Part shown: positions 32,204 through 60,651 of the stretch, piece after piece
Position numbering within the stretch: the stretch's first letter is position 1
How the letters are laid out: each line of letters begins with the position of its first letter
DNA from: Erpobdella octoculata
Lineage: Eukaryota > Annelida > Clitellata > Hirudinida > Erpobdellidae
DNA: 64,000 bases
Assembly: GCA_963978895.1 (NCBI GenBank)
Contig: OZ022238.1
Location: forward strand, 6,038,150 to 6,102,149
Direction of reading: 5' to 3'
Program-made: the position numbers and the translations under genes
Notes under the pieces: model-generated
Told to the model about the DNA's origin: nothing
Seen by the model: only the letters and a program-made list of their open reading frames with translations
Databases searched by the model: none

Positions 32204-33533
32204 AGAGGCTTCTGGTTGTAGACTGCAAGTCAGTGTAAGTAAGTGTTACTGTGTAGGGTACTGTACTGTAGACGGTAGACCTGTTGACGATATTTAGGTG
32301 AGAGTAACCGGAACCGTCATTAAATGCTTCAAAATCTCAAAACAATAGTTGCTAGCGAGTGCTTTTAGTCAGAATATTTTCTATTCATTCGAGTCGGGAA
32401 CTTTCAAAACTTCTGGGTTTTTTATTCTCGCTATTTTTAAAAATCGAAATTGAGCTCTCAGCGATTTGTTTGACTTCACAACCGCTTTTCGGTTCAGCAA
32501 CTGTTTCTTTGCTGAGTCGAAGATCAACTTTTAGTTTTAAAATAACGACAAAAGCAAACTGCATTAAAAATATAAAAGCCCAAATTATTACATTATTTTA
32601 ATGTAAAATAATAATTTTTGTTCAAGCGTTTATCGTTGTCCAACAGCGGAGCAGAAGCTAGTGGCAGACAGCATGGGATAGCATCCTGATACGAAGCGTA
32701 TATGCATCGCGTGAGGACACCCACAAGTTCTGCTTATTAAAAAAGATTTCAAGCATCACGGCGCGCCATCGATACAACCATTAAAAACTATGACGTTGTT
32801 CTGCACGGCATTAAATTACGGACTTGTTCATAGTTCTGAATTTTCCTTAACCAGTCCTTAACCATATATCCTTAATCCTTAACCAGTCGCAGGTTTAAAG
32901 TTAAAAATACTTTTTAATTTATTAATAAATTGTACCATTCTTATAACCACAAAGCTTATACTGAGCCACCAACAATACCTACCTATAACGATCGTCAGCT
33001 ATTGTTAGAGGTACGTTTCTGTAATTTGGTGCTAAAAATAAGACCCCACTAGCGTTCAAGTGGGGGCGGGTAAATGATAGCTTTTCCGTTTCCCACAGAT
33101 TTAGGCAAAAATTCCTTACAATTCGGACAAAACGGGCTGAAAATTGGAGCAAAACAATCTTGAAGTTTTTGAAAAAATAGGTAAAAATGTTGACCAAAAG
33201 TTTCTTAAATTTTTAAGAATTACCTACAACAATTATTTTCAGGCCGTTAGCTTTTTAGGAAGAAAAGTTGAGTCTTTAAAAAATCTTAAAAATGATCTGC
33301 TACTACCGGTCAGCCGGTCATCAGCTTTTACAAACTTTTTACAAACTTTTATTTAGGTGACAATCTCTGTTTGTGTGTGTGTGTGTCTTTCTCTGTAATC
33401 TTGCAAGTACAATTTAACCAGCTTTTTGACTAGCTAGGAAGCTGAAACTTTCAGCATAGCTTTATATTGGATGACAATGCATTTTTCAATTAAAAAAATA
33501 TTTGTGTCGAAAAAAAAGTTTTTCCTTTACTTG
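32204..33533. other. Upstream region of the DAZAP1-like gene
   Basis: Contains the presumptive promoter and any 5' UTR exon. No TATA box or open frame stands out. Short direct repeats (ccttaaccagtcc) occur near 32850-32890. Confidence 0.4.
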
Positions 33534-33605
33534 TCTATATCTATATATATAAAAATGAATGTTTGTATATATGTATATATGTTAATGGCGTTTATGCATT
33601 ATTGC

Positions 33606-33664
33606 AGCGTCTTAAAACACATGGTGTAAAAGACTATAAACTATAATAAAAAAAAAAAAAAAAA
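33606..33664 (+). mobile_element. 5'-truncated SINE inside a Helitron
   Basis: Only the SINE tail remains (tcttaaaacacatggtg ... actataaactataat plus poly-A). It is flanked by perfect 12-bp target-site duplications atgcattattgc at 33594-33605 and 33665-33676, showing insertion by target-primed reverse transcription into the Helitron. Confidence 0.9.
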
Positions 33665-33893
33665 ATGCATTATTGCTACACCATTCATCCGATCGTAATG
33701 AAATTTTCACACAATCTTGAGAGTCAAGGGGAATCAAATATAGAAAAAAATTTTTTGAAATCCGTCACAAAATGAGCGGAGCGGAGCGGGTGAGCGAGCG
33801 GGAACTATATATATATGTATGTGCGTATGTATGTGTGTATGTATGTATGTGTATGTGCATGTATGTGTGTCTGTGTCTGTGTTTATGTATGTA

Positions 33894-34152
33894 CTAGCGG
33901 AGATACCCGGCGTTGCCCGGGTTTTTTAGAGGTTTTTCTAATGTTTGTCTCTTTCTCTCCCGTTTCCTTTCCCACCTGCTTCCCCACTCCTGTTCGCTTT
34001 CCCGTTTTCGGTCGTTTTCCCGCTGCCGGTCGCATTCCCGCTCCCGCTCGCTGTCCGTTCCGTGTCGCATTCCCGCTCCCACTCGCTGTCCGTTCCGGGT
34101 CGTTTTCCCGTTTCTATAATAGACAAACTAACCCACAAACATTCATATAGTC
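33894..34152 (-). mobile_element. Short reverse Helitron, family A
   Basis: On the minus strand it ends ...cccgggcaacgccgggtat plus ctccgCTAG at 33894, flanked by T. Its 5' end near 34152 resembles family A (tatatgaatgtttgtg) but the TC is altered. About 260 bp. Confidence 0.7.
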
Positions 34153-34695
34153 TTAGCAAATCTATTTTACGTTTTATAGGCTAACAGAAGTTATGAAAGA
34201 ATGGAAAAGAGAAAATGAGCGTGAACGGGGACGGGAACGGGAGAGCAACCGTGACCGGGAATGGGAGAGCAAGCATGACCGGGAACGGGAGAGCAAGCGT
34301 GAGCGGGAACGGGAGAGCAAGCGTGAGCGGGAACGGGAAAGCGACCGGGAACGGGAAAGCGACCGGGAACGGGAAAGCGACCGGGAACGGGAAAGCGACC
34401 GGGAACGGGAAAGCGACCGGGAACGGGAAAGCGACCGGGAACGCGGAAAGCGACCGGGAACGCGGAAAGCGACTGGAATCGGGAGAGCAAGCTTGGAAGG
34501 AAACGCGAGCAAGAGAGAAAATCAATAACAAAACTTCTGAGCGGGAAAGCGACCGGGAGCTGGAAAACGACCGAGAGAGGAAAAGCGACCGGGAACGCGA
34601 CGAAAACGGGAAAGTGGAGAAGGAAACGGGAGCGAGAGGGACAAACATTAGAAAAACCTCTAAAAACCCCGGGCAACGCCGGGTAACCCCGCTAG

Positions 34696-34871
34696 TATAT
34701 ATATATAAATAAGATTATGTGTGTGCGTGTGTAACTTATGCATTGCGACACCATTCATCCGATCGTAATGAAATTTTTACACACGTTTGAGTGTCAATGG
34801 AGGAAGGTTTTAGTGAAAAAAAATTAAAATCGGTCACAAAATGAGCGGAGCATAGCAGGAGAATGAACAGG

Positions 34872-34964
<93 letters not shown>

Positions 34965-35252
34965 CATAAATGAGCGGAAACGGAAAAGCAACTGAGAGCG
35001 AAAAAGCGAGCGGGAAAGGGAAAGCGACCGGAAACGGGAAAGCAAGCGAAAGCGGGAAAGCGATCGAGATCAAAAGAGCAAGCGGGAAAGAGAAAGTGAC
35101 CGGGAGCGAGAAACCGACCGGGAGCGAGAAAGCGACCGGGAGCGAGAAAGCGACCGGGAATGGAAGAGCAAGCGGGGAAGGAAACGGGAGCGAGAGAGAC
35201 AACCATTAGAAAAACCTCTAAAAACCCCGGGCAACGCCGGGTACCCCGCTAA
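34696..35252 (+). mobile_element. Non-autonomous Helitron, family A (host of the nest)
   Basis: Carries the family 5' region (gacaccattcatccgatcg), a long (TA)n array at 34878-34960, purine-rich repeats and the 3' hairpin cccgggcaacgccggg, then taccccgCTAA followed by T. Its missing first bases are probably TCTATA at 33534-33539, split off by the insertion of the 33540-34695 element. Confidence 0.7.
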
Positions 35253-35290
35253 TTTAAGTATAAAAATAGGTTAATATTAGAACTACCTTA

Positions 35291-35460
35291 ACTCCGCCTC
35301 GTTAATTGCGAGCCAGTCCCAAGCCTGGAGAAAGGAGGAGGGAAAAAGTAAAAAGGATCAAATTCTGGTCCACGACAGAAAGTACTTAAGTGCTTCCTAC
35401 ATACAGCCATAAGAGTCTTAAAACACCTGGTGTAAAGGACTATAAACTATTTAAAAAAAA
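35291..35460 (+). mobile_element. Full-length SINE-like element with 12-bp TSD
   Basis: 170 bp from actccgcctcgttaattgcg to the A-rich tail, flanked by perfect direct repeats agaactacctta (35279-35290 and 35461-35472). The head hairpin is not a tRNA-type pol III promoter that I can recognise. Confidence 0.9.
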
Positions 35461-35472
35461 AGAACTACCTTA

Positions 35473-36361
35473 TTATTAGAATATTCAAGCAATGATTATT
35501 TTAGTTTTCCATACGATTAGCTTTCGTACGCGTATATTGTATATGTCCATTGACCACTGGTTAGATTGTAATGACGTAAGGGGTCAGGGGCGTTATTTGC
35601 GGGGGGTTAGGAGACAATTTTTCCCTCCAAGGATTTTTCGGAAAAGTTTTATTTTTATGCAAAAAAAATAGTTACAAAGTTTTTGGAGAATTTTTTGAAA
35701 AAGTAACTAACTTCTCCGTCTTATGTGTTCCGGGGGAAAAAGTGTATAAGGTTTTGGAATTGTTTTTTTTTTAAGTTGCTCTCAAAGCTGGATACAGGGT
35801 TTTGAAAACAGGAGAAAGCGCCATGCGTTAGCAAATAGTTACTATGCATTGCATAATTTCAGTTTATTGATTTTTATTGAAAAAACATTAAAATGTCTGT
35901 TAATGCAATTATTTTTTGCCCAATATATTTGATCAGTGCAAAATGCAATCTAAAAATGTTTGTACCCACAAAGCAATGATCAAAGTTGGTACCTGACTAG
36001 AGCTCTGAACGGGTCGTGTTCGGACGAGACTTCATATTAGAGCAATCTAAACGGGCCGGACGAACTCATAATGGGCCATGGCTATTGAGCTAAGCGTGGG
36101 TTTTTGTACTTGTAAAAAAGAAAAAGACCGGGTCTGGGATTTTGTGATTATATAACCGGCCAATAATAACAAGTTTAGTGGAATATGTCAATATGTCAAG
36201 ATCACCCACTAACTATGCAAAACATTTAAAGAAAAAATAAATACATTTAACTGCTATAGTTTAATTGTCACAATGCTTAACGCACCACCAACTACAACAA
36301 GTAAATTACTTTGAATTTCACTAAGACTTCACATTTATAACTGGTTATTTAACTTTAAGAG
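35473..36361. other. Intergenic DNA, possible hAT remnants
   Basis: No gene seen. Around 35999 tagagctctgaacgggtcg resembles a hAT-type terminus, but I found no partner end. Confidence 0.35.
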
Positions 36362-36369
36362 TGAAAATC

Positions 36370-37108
36370 GGTAAGGTTTCCCACGGACGGCCCGTGCCGA
36401 AAAATAATCGTATTATTTTTATTTTCTCACAATAACATAAAAAAACAAATTTAATACCAATTTTAATTTAAAAAAAAAACATTTATCGTAATTTGAGAGA
36501 CTTTGAAAACGTAAGTAGTACCCTTCCAAGCCCTATTTACATCGTAGTTGTGAGTGGTGAGGTACGATGATCGTATGAATGAAATGAATAAAAAATAAAT
36601 AAAATTAGTTTATAATAAAATTTTATTTAAAAGCAAACTATCAGTTGTAAATAAAAATTCCATTAAAATTTTAAAACTCACCGCCCGGTAACTCGGGACG
36701 GTTTGCAAGAAGTAAGAAAATTGGAAATTATTAAACTAAGTTAACTTCTTTAAATAAACAAAATTTCAAATTTTTAATGAAGAAAAACTAAAAAATAAAT
36801 GTTAAAAAAAGTAGTTTATTCGAAGCAACGTCGAAATTTGAATATTTGTAAGCGAACATTGTGTATTTGCGTCGTTTAAACTTTTCCTTCAAATCCTTCG
36901 TTTAAACTTTTCCTTAAAACTCAAACGTACATAAATTATAATTATATTATTTATTTTTTTATATGACATTTTCCCATTTTAAATAAATTACTTATACTAA
37001 TTATCATAATTTTTAAACTAGTGTTTACTTTTAATCGTGTTTATAGTTAATTATAGCCAAGAATTATGTATTAATCCGCCACACGGGCCGTCCGTGGGAA
37101 ACTTTACC
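36370..37108. mobile_element. 739-bp MITE with GGTAA termini and 8-bp TSD
   Basis: Terminal inverted repeats of about 29 bp (ggtaaggtttcccacggacg at the left; ggtaaagtttcccacggacg read inward from the right). Flanked by perfect 8-bp direct repeats tgaaaatc (36362-36369 and 37109-37116). No transposase. The 8-bp TSD fits hAT-like, P-like or Merlin-like transposases. Confidence 0.92.
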
Positions 37109-37399
37109 TGAAAATCTTTAAAGGTTTCACCGCCCAGTATAGCGTGGTGTTTTGTTTAACATTGACTTTCCATTTTATGAATGTTTTTAAATATGAATGA
37201 CACCACCGACGCCCTCATAGAAACGTATGTTTCGTTTTATGCAAACGCTTGTACTTGCTAAATTGCTTCTGGCAAATTTGACTTAATTCTTTCACATTTT
37301 AAAACACTTAAAAAAGACTTTTATAATAATTTCAATTGTTTTCTATTATACCACCTACCGCTTTTCAAAAAATAGAATGCAACTTCAATTTTGTAGTTA

Positions 37400-37433
37400 T
37401 CTATATACATAATTTCCTATGTCTGTATGTATG

Positions 37434-37464
<31 letters not shown>

Positions 37465-37879
37465 TGTATGTATGTATGTATGTATGTATGTATGTATGTA
37501 TGTATGTATGTTAGTGCGCGCAGGCGTGTAATAAAAGTACAATTGTACACCGTCAGTCCCATTGATGGTCAGTCCTAAAGATCAAACAAGTGAATTAAAA
37601 AAAAAAAAAACCAAGTTTTTTAAAAACACACTTTAATATAATCGATTGTGATATATCTTTTACTGGACTCAAAAAACTGAATTATCTCACTTTGTAGAAT
37701 TTCGCACGGTTCTAACAATTCTTTTGTTAATTCCAATTTTCTCTCTGCTGCACGTCTTTTCAAACTTTTATTCTCTCTCGAACACTCAACTTTAACTCAC
37801 TCTTTTAAATTCTCAAAATTCATACACAAAATAATATTTCTAATTGTAATATTAACAATCCGGAAAAAGATATATACAT

Positions 37880-37934
<55 letters not shown>

Positions 37935-38003
37935 AATTCCTAGATAAAAAAATAATAAACACACACACGTACACACACGCACAAATATACATACATATAT
38001 ATA

Positions 38004-38060
<57 letters not shown>

Positions 38061-38203
38061 CTTATTGTTTCAACATATCCAATCATTATAAAATGCACAC
38101 ATAATAAAATAAAATAAACAAATATAATGAAAATACGTAAGATGAATCATCTTCATCTTACAGTTAGTTTAGAATCGATTGCAAAATTTGACGACAGTCA
38201 GAC

Positions 38204-38234
<31 letters not shown>

Positions 38235-38338
38235 GAAGTCAAGTTAAATAAAAGTGTGTAAAAAGGTGGCGCTGCAATCGCAAAATAATATATAATGAGA
38301 TTTAAAAAAATCCGTCATTTTTGACGGGCTATCTCTAG
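37400..38338 (+). mobile_element. Non-autonomous Helitron, family B, copy 3
   Basis: Starts TCTATATACATAATTTCC after A and ends with hairpin ccgtcatttttgacgg, then gctatctCTAG at 38338 followed by T. It contains (TATG)n at 37436-37510 and two (TA)n arrays (about 37885-37935 and 38000-38058). Some 400 bp of its middle is absent from the shorter copies. Confidence 0.8.
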
Positions 38339-38761
38339 TTATTTAATATAGTGTGAATGACAACATTTTGTTGCGTTATCAACGGTTTAATAATAATAAT
38401 TTTGCCAAATATCAAAATAAGGAATAAAAGAACAACGCCTCTGAAAAAAGGCGTTATATAAATTGTCAAACAATTACAATTAAAAAAAATTAAAGTTCAG
38501 TAAAAGTGAGCTGTTTATTGGAAAATTACACAAAGAGCAAAGTGAAACAGACCAATAAGATGTGAATGACTTTTTTTACTTGTTATAGGCGTGTATCGTT
38601 TGGTTGAGGATGGATTTTAATCCAAATATTTTCTGAAAAGTGGTCTAACTTGTCTAAAAGTTGGTAACAAATCATTTCAAAAATGTTGATTGGTTACCGG
38701 AAAACTGCATTTAAATCAGCAATCTTTTACCGCTCTCCACAAAATGAGATAATAATCTAAC

Positions 38762-38763
<2 letters not shown>

Positions 38764-38793
<30 letters not shown>

Positions 38794-39234
38794 AGATAAG
38801 ATAAGATAAGATAAGATAAGATAAGATAAGATAAGATAAGATAAGATAAGATAAGATAAGATAAGATAAGATAAGATAAGATAAGATAAGATAAGATAAG
38901 ATAAGATAAGATAAGATAAGATAAGATAAGATAAGATAAGATAAGATAAGATAAGATAAGATAAGATAAGATAAGATAAGATAAGATAAGATAAGATAAG
39001 ATAAGATAAGATAAGATAAGATAAGATAAGATAAGATAAGATAAGATAAGATAAGATAAGATAAGATAAGATAAGATAAGATAAGATAAGATAAGATAAG
39101 ATAAGATAAGATAAGATAAGATAAGATAAGATAAGATAAGATAAGATAAGATAAGATAAGATAAGATAAGATAAGATAAGATAAGATAAGATAAGATAAG
39201 ATAAGATAAGATAAGATAAGATAAGATAAGATAA
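38764..39234. repeat. (ATAAG)n array, about 94 copies
   Basis: 470 bp of essentially perfect pentamer. It abuts the 3' end of the minus-strand LINE at 39235, so it reads as the expanded (TTATC)n tail of that element. Confidence 0.97.
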
Positions 39235-40128
39235 CGTTTATTATAGTGGCTTAGAAGACTTTACGCCTATAGACAACCACTTCGAATTAAAAATAAATAA
39301 ATAATAATAAAAAGAATAATAAATAGAATAAAATAAAATAAATGAAAACTAATAATAATAGATAAATAAACTAATAAAAAATAAATAATTTGTATAAAAA
39401 TCAGTATCCATGCCTGGATAGCGCTACTTTAAAAGATGTGGTAGTCTCAGATGCTACAGTGTCATCGTCCAAGTCATTCCATATATTTACCACTCTAGAA
39501 CTAAAAAAAGCCTTTTTTATAGTCTTTTCTTGTTTTTAAAAAAAGCTTGAATCTATGTCCCCTAGTGCTTTGAATCGGTGGTTGTTCAAAAAACATTGCT
39601 GATGTTAAATCCTCTTTTCCTGTTATTATCTTGTAGGCTTCGATCAAGTCACCCCTCCTTCTCCTTTTCTCTAGAGTTGTTAAGCCGCATTGTTTTAATC
39701 TTTCGTCGTAAGGTAACTGGCTTAAATGCTTAATCAACTTTGTAGCCCTCCTTTGTACCTTCTCCAACACTACGATGTCCTTTTTTTTAAAACGGGGCTC
39801 CAAGCTTGTACACAATATTCTAGATGTGGTCTTACCAAACATTTGTATAACCTGATAATTATTTCCTGGTTTCGACTTATTATTGTTCTTTTGACCCATC
39901 CTAAAATCTTATTGGCTCGCTTTGCTGCTTCCGCACACTGTCTTGATGGTTTGCCGCTATTGTGTACTATAACTCCCAGATCTCTTTCCTTTTCAGATGT
40001 CTTCAACAATATTCCTCCCATCTCATAACTCTTGATTACCCATGTGCATCACTGAGCATTTATCTACTTTGAACATCATTTTCCAGTCTAGGGACCGTTG
40101 GTATATTTTTGCAAGATCTTTTCTTTAA
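39235..40128 (-). mobile_element. 5'-truncated CR1/L2-like LINE, 3' end of reverse transcriptase ORF
   Basis: Minus-strand frames encode the C-terminal reverse transcriptase and thumb region: KCSVMHMG, then ERDLGVIVHN, ANKILGWVKRTI, YKCLVRPHLEYCVQAWSP, then VQRRATKLI, LPYDERLKQCGLTTLEKRR, and finally SSRVVNIWNDL to a stop at 39401. This order is characteristic of CR1/L2-group non-LTR elements. At least two frameshifts (near 40025 and 39780) make it dead. The 3' UTR of about 165 bp ends in the (TTATC)n tail. The 5' end is truncated near 40128. Confidence 0.92.
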
Positions 40129-41962
40129 GGTTTCACCGAACAGCTCACAGTGGTGTTTTAGTTCAGATTGATTTATTTCCACGACTGGCGCAGCTGACGT
40201 GTATTTTCATAATTTTCAAGAACTTTCGTTGTTTCATAAATATTTTTTGAACAATTTGGTTTTTTTAAATGTAACAAAATCATATTTTTCGTAAATACAG
40301 TTTTATCGATTTAAAAAAACCTTTTTGAGAATTAAAAAAACTAAAATTTATTTTTTTATAAATAACACTCGTAATAAAAATAAAATAAAAAATGTGAAAT
40401 ATAAACATTAAAATTTATTTGTATGTGTAATAAAACCATAAAACGATATATATGCGGTAAAAGAAATAAATGCGTTCATATTTTCATATAGTACCTACCA
40501 TGAGAGATAATCCAAGAAAATAATTCTATTTCCCATAGTTTGAAACTATGGTTAAACGGAAAAAATGCTGGCAATAACGGTTTCATTATTTATTCATGAT
40601 AACAAAGTGTCTTCAACAGCGTCCTTAAATAACTTATTCGGTAAATCACAGTTGGCAGAGGTAGACTACAGCCTGCTCTAAAACAGTCTCTTTTGTGTTC
40701 CAGATAATGGGGCGGGCTTTCTTCCTTTTTTCAAACTTTAGCCCTCCAGCATTTTTTGCTGGTTGCGCCTTTATGACAATACCGAAAAATTTGAACCCCC
40801 GAAAACACTTTCTAAATACGGCCCTGACTTATAAATGCTAATCGTTTATTATTATTTTTTTATTCAATAAACTATATCTGTAGGAGCAAACTTCTCTTCT
40901 ATGGAAACACCACTCTCAGTTACAAAATTAAAATCAATAGAAACTCTAAGATTAAGCAGAACTTTTGTAAAATTAAATATTGTTTAAAATAATGAGCAAT
41001 GTAAAACAATTAAAATAGATTTGAAACTCAATAGATAATGGTAAGGCCGGGCCAACCAGGTAACCAATTTAGTTAAGAGAGGTTAGGTCAGGTAGGGTCA
41101 ACGTTTTCGGGCGGGTCGGGTCAGCCAAATTTGACCCATAAAAAACTCAGGCACGTATACACCACAAGCACCCCCTTTTATTAAAACTCGCTGTTTCTAC
41201 ACGTGAAATTTTGGAGTGCAATTTTAGACTATAATGAAAAATTAAAAACGAAGGCATTTTAAAACGACAAGACTAAAAAAAACAACTTTCACCAACCTTT
41301 TCTTTTGTTTCACTTTTTAATTTAACAAAAATTTTTAAGTCCAGCAGTTAAACAATGTAAATAATTGAACTTAAAAACGCTTCAATTCAGAAAATCTAAA
41401 CCAAACCACACAAATCCTTAATGAAATAATAATATAAGCCCAGCGTGAGTTAAAGTTTCTACCTCCAATCGGAATCCAATGTGAACAGCCAATATCACAA
41501 GAGGAACTCTAGAAATGAAATAACTAACTTAATTCAATAAAAAAAAATTAACTCAATAATAATAATAATAAATACTTAAAGAATCTATTAATAAAATTAT
41601 TATAATTATGAATTTCGAAATAATACTGCTAAAGAAATCTTGTAAAAAATCAATGTTGTACTGAATATTGTGCATAAATAAGGAATAAATCTGTATCTAT
41701 AAATATCAGAAGTACGAATAACTCATGTTTGTTTAATAGCATGGATAGTTAAAAGAAAATAAAGACCCCATTGAAAAATAAGTCCATAATAAACCGTATA
41801 ATAATTTTATAATTATGCACTACAGTAGCCTCATTATAAATCATTTTAATGAACTGCTTAAGAAACCCTAGAATTATATTGAAATTCCAGCAAAAACAAG
41901 GAGAAGAAGTTAGCAGGTAGGAAGGATCCAATCACGTCGCCGCACCGTCACCAGGGAGGCTG
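40129..41962. other. Intergenic DNA downstream of GPI
   Basis: 40130-40265 is the inverted partner of the interspersed repeat at 5160-5295. Around 41050-41160 is G-rich text (gggcgggtcgggtcag) whose complement-like partner occurs near 62360-62430, likely transposon-derived. The part nearest 41963 should include the GPI 3' UTR. Confidence 0.45.
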
Positions 41963-52874
<10,912 letters not shown>

Positions 52875-52958
52875 TTTGACGGCTGATTCGCAGGCGACTG
52901 TTCGAGGAAGGAAACCGGTAAGCCTGTTTATATTTACCGGCGAGTTGTCTCCTCCCAC

Positions 52959-54167
52959 ATTTCACAAGTGCTGCTCATTCATCTACTTTGAAAAAAGTCA
53001 AAAATTGAATACTACAATGGTTTCGTACAGTCCAAGTTAACTAAATTTGTGCAATGATCTGAAGAAAAAGTAAGCAAAGGTTAATACCATTTTACATTTC
53101 AGGTGCACAAAAAAGCTTGAAAGAAAAAATTCAGCATTCTTATTTCTTGGATTCTCTATCCCTACAAATTAGTTGATGACGGAGGAGGAAAGAAGTCTTA
53201 TTTTATTTTTAAAAAAGCTAGAAAGTACAAAAAGGTTTTCTCTAAAAATTCAATTACAGTTGGTTGAAGTGTGTGCGATATAGGTAGGCTATATACTCAT
53301 TTATTCATGGCAACGATTGGTATAAAATTTCATTACAAATTATGTCACCATAATTTTTTAGGTCCTTTCAAGGAATTGAGGTGTTTTTGGGCTTTTGCAA
53401 CAAACATGCAGCCACCACATTATTCTTACGTAATAACCTACAAACTAGGTCCATATCCGCCTCTCCATGATGGAGACTTCATCTTGATAAGTCACAGCGC
53501 ATGTCATAGCAGACGACATCTAACTTTAAATCTATATGACAAGCAAGAATAATGCGATACACCACGTCAGACGCTGATTTTTAAATTACTATTCAAACGC
53601 TCGGTCACAAACCAGGCAATCAGTCGCATGTTTTGACAGTGAACAACTTTAACAAATGAGTAAAGGGGACTGTGTATATACTTTAGAAAGTCAAATAACC
53701 AAATAACATTCATTGTCATTTTTAGTCTTGCAATCCAAATTTTTCCGTCGGAAAATTTCCGGAAATTTTACGTCACTACTAGTAACACAGTTTTAATATT
53801 TGCGGTGAAATCGTTTCTCCTTGGCACTATATACCGAGTTCTGAAGGAGGCGCTCTATAAATATTCACATTGACAGTGATTATACTTATTCTTGTTTTCT
53901 CAATATGTCTGATAACCTAAACACATTTTTATACCGATTTTTATTTCTACAAAATTTTACGAAACCAAAAATGACATAGTTTGAGTTTTTTCTTTTAGTT
54001 TTGAACTATTAGTTTAGTTTATGACGTTTTGTTTAGATGTACATCATGTTTAGCTCAAAATGTAAAAATATATTTTAACAACAATTTCCATTCGGCGTTT
54101 TTATTGGCCATCTTGATTGAGCATTTTTATTGAAATTCGTGTCACAGCAATATCATAGGTAGTAGTT
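52959..54167. promoter_or_regulatory. Divergent intergenic region between GPI and the GMCL1-like gene
   Basis: About 1.3 kb between the two start codons. It must contain both promoters. No TATA box, CpG-rich block or transposon is evident. Confidence 0.5.
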
Positions 54168-59839
<5,672 letters not shown>

Positions 59840-60650
59840 AAGTTCTTGCTGACTGACAACTGAAACAATGAGAACATTTAAATTTTAATGGTTTCTAGTA
59901 ATTATTTAATGATATTTTATGAATTCCAATTTTTTTAAACTTGATTAATTCAAGTTTTGAAACCATTTAGTGTTATAATAAGCATGTCTTGTTAACCCTA
60001 TTGTTTGGATAAAAGTTGAAATCTACAAATTCTTGTCATAGCAGACGACACAAATATAATTCTTTTATATTTATTTCTACCACAACGTAGATCTATACAG
60101 GCCGTTTTTTTGAGGCCATGTTCGGCTCGTTCTCGGTGGCAACTTGATCCGACCGGGTACCACGGGCGTCCAACAACAACAACAACCTAGTACTAGTTTA
60201 AGTATGTTTTAATAAAAACAGTTAATTTAACGATCTGAACACGTTCAGTAAACGATTGTGGTTTTTTGTGCGCGCACGTGACGTAGCATGTCGATAACTT
60301 CTGCAGGTATAAATGAGTAATGGAAAGCTGTTTTTTTGTGGCGATTGCATGACGGCAGGCAACGGCGTCTGCATTTACGGGACTTAAATGGTATAGTAAA
60401 CTTGTGCTTACTTACTCCTAAGAGATTTTATACATGCGATTGTTGAGGTTGGGTCGTTACGTTACTTAAATATGGTACACTACCCGATAGAATGGAATGG
60501 CAAGTGTTACACAATCACATAAATCAAATAAAACACATACTTTTATTGATCTTTTAGGCGACATTGTCACAATCAGTCCATTGTTTATCAGTAGAATGAG
60601 CAGATAATGGAGCGCAGCCCAGAGCTTGATTTTCATGCTAAATCAGGGAT
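59840..60650. other. 3' flank of the GMCL1-like gene
   Basis: Contains presumptive 3' UTR. At about 60105-60188, ggcaacttgatccgaccggg with a (CAA)n end resembles a LINE 3' tail. An AATAAA occurs at 60211, but lies beyond that fragment. Confidence 0.4.
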
Positions 60651-60651
60651 T

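Larger units (their letters stand above)
33540..34695 (+). mobile_element. Non-autonomous Helitron, family A, with nested insertions
   Basis: Starts TCTATATATATAAAAATG after A and ends with hairpin cccgggcaacgccggg, then taaccccgCTAG at 34695 followed by T. It is interrupted by a SINE (33606-33664) and by a reverse Helitron (33894-34152). Its 3' half is an 18-bp-type array of gcgaccgggaacgggaaa units. The Arg/Glu/Ser-rich frames there are artefacts. It appears to have jumped into the TA-rich 5' end of another family A element. Confidence 0.8.

Noticed and set aside
34174..34712. Arg/Ser-rich frames resembling SR proteins
   Set aside because: They come from the tandem gcgaccgggaacggg repeats inside Helitrons and are open on both strands.
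38764..39234. (ATAAG)n array as telomeric or centromeric satellite
   Set aside because: It is a single array directly attached to a LINE 3' end within gene-containing DNA.
39501..40021. Two minus-strand frames as cellular genes
   Set aside because: They are consecutive, frameshifted parts of one CR1/L2-like reverse transcriptase ORF.
53271..53552. 93-codon frame between GPI and the GMCL1-like gene
   Set aside because: No recognised domain, atypical codon use and no flanking exon structure.
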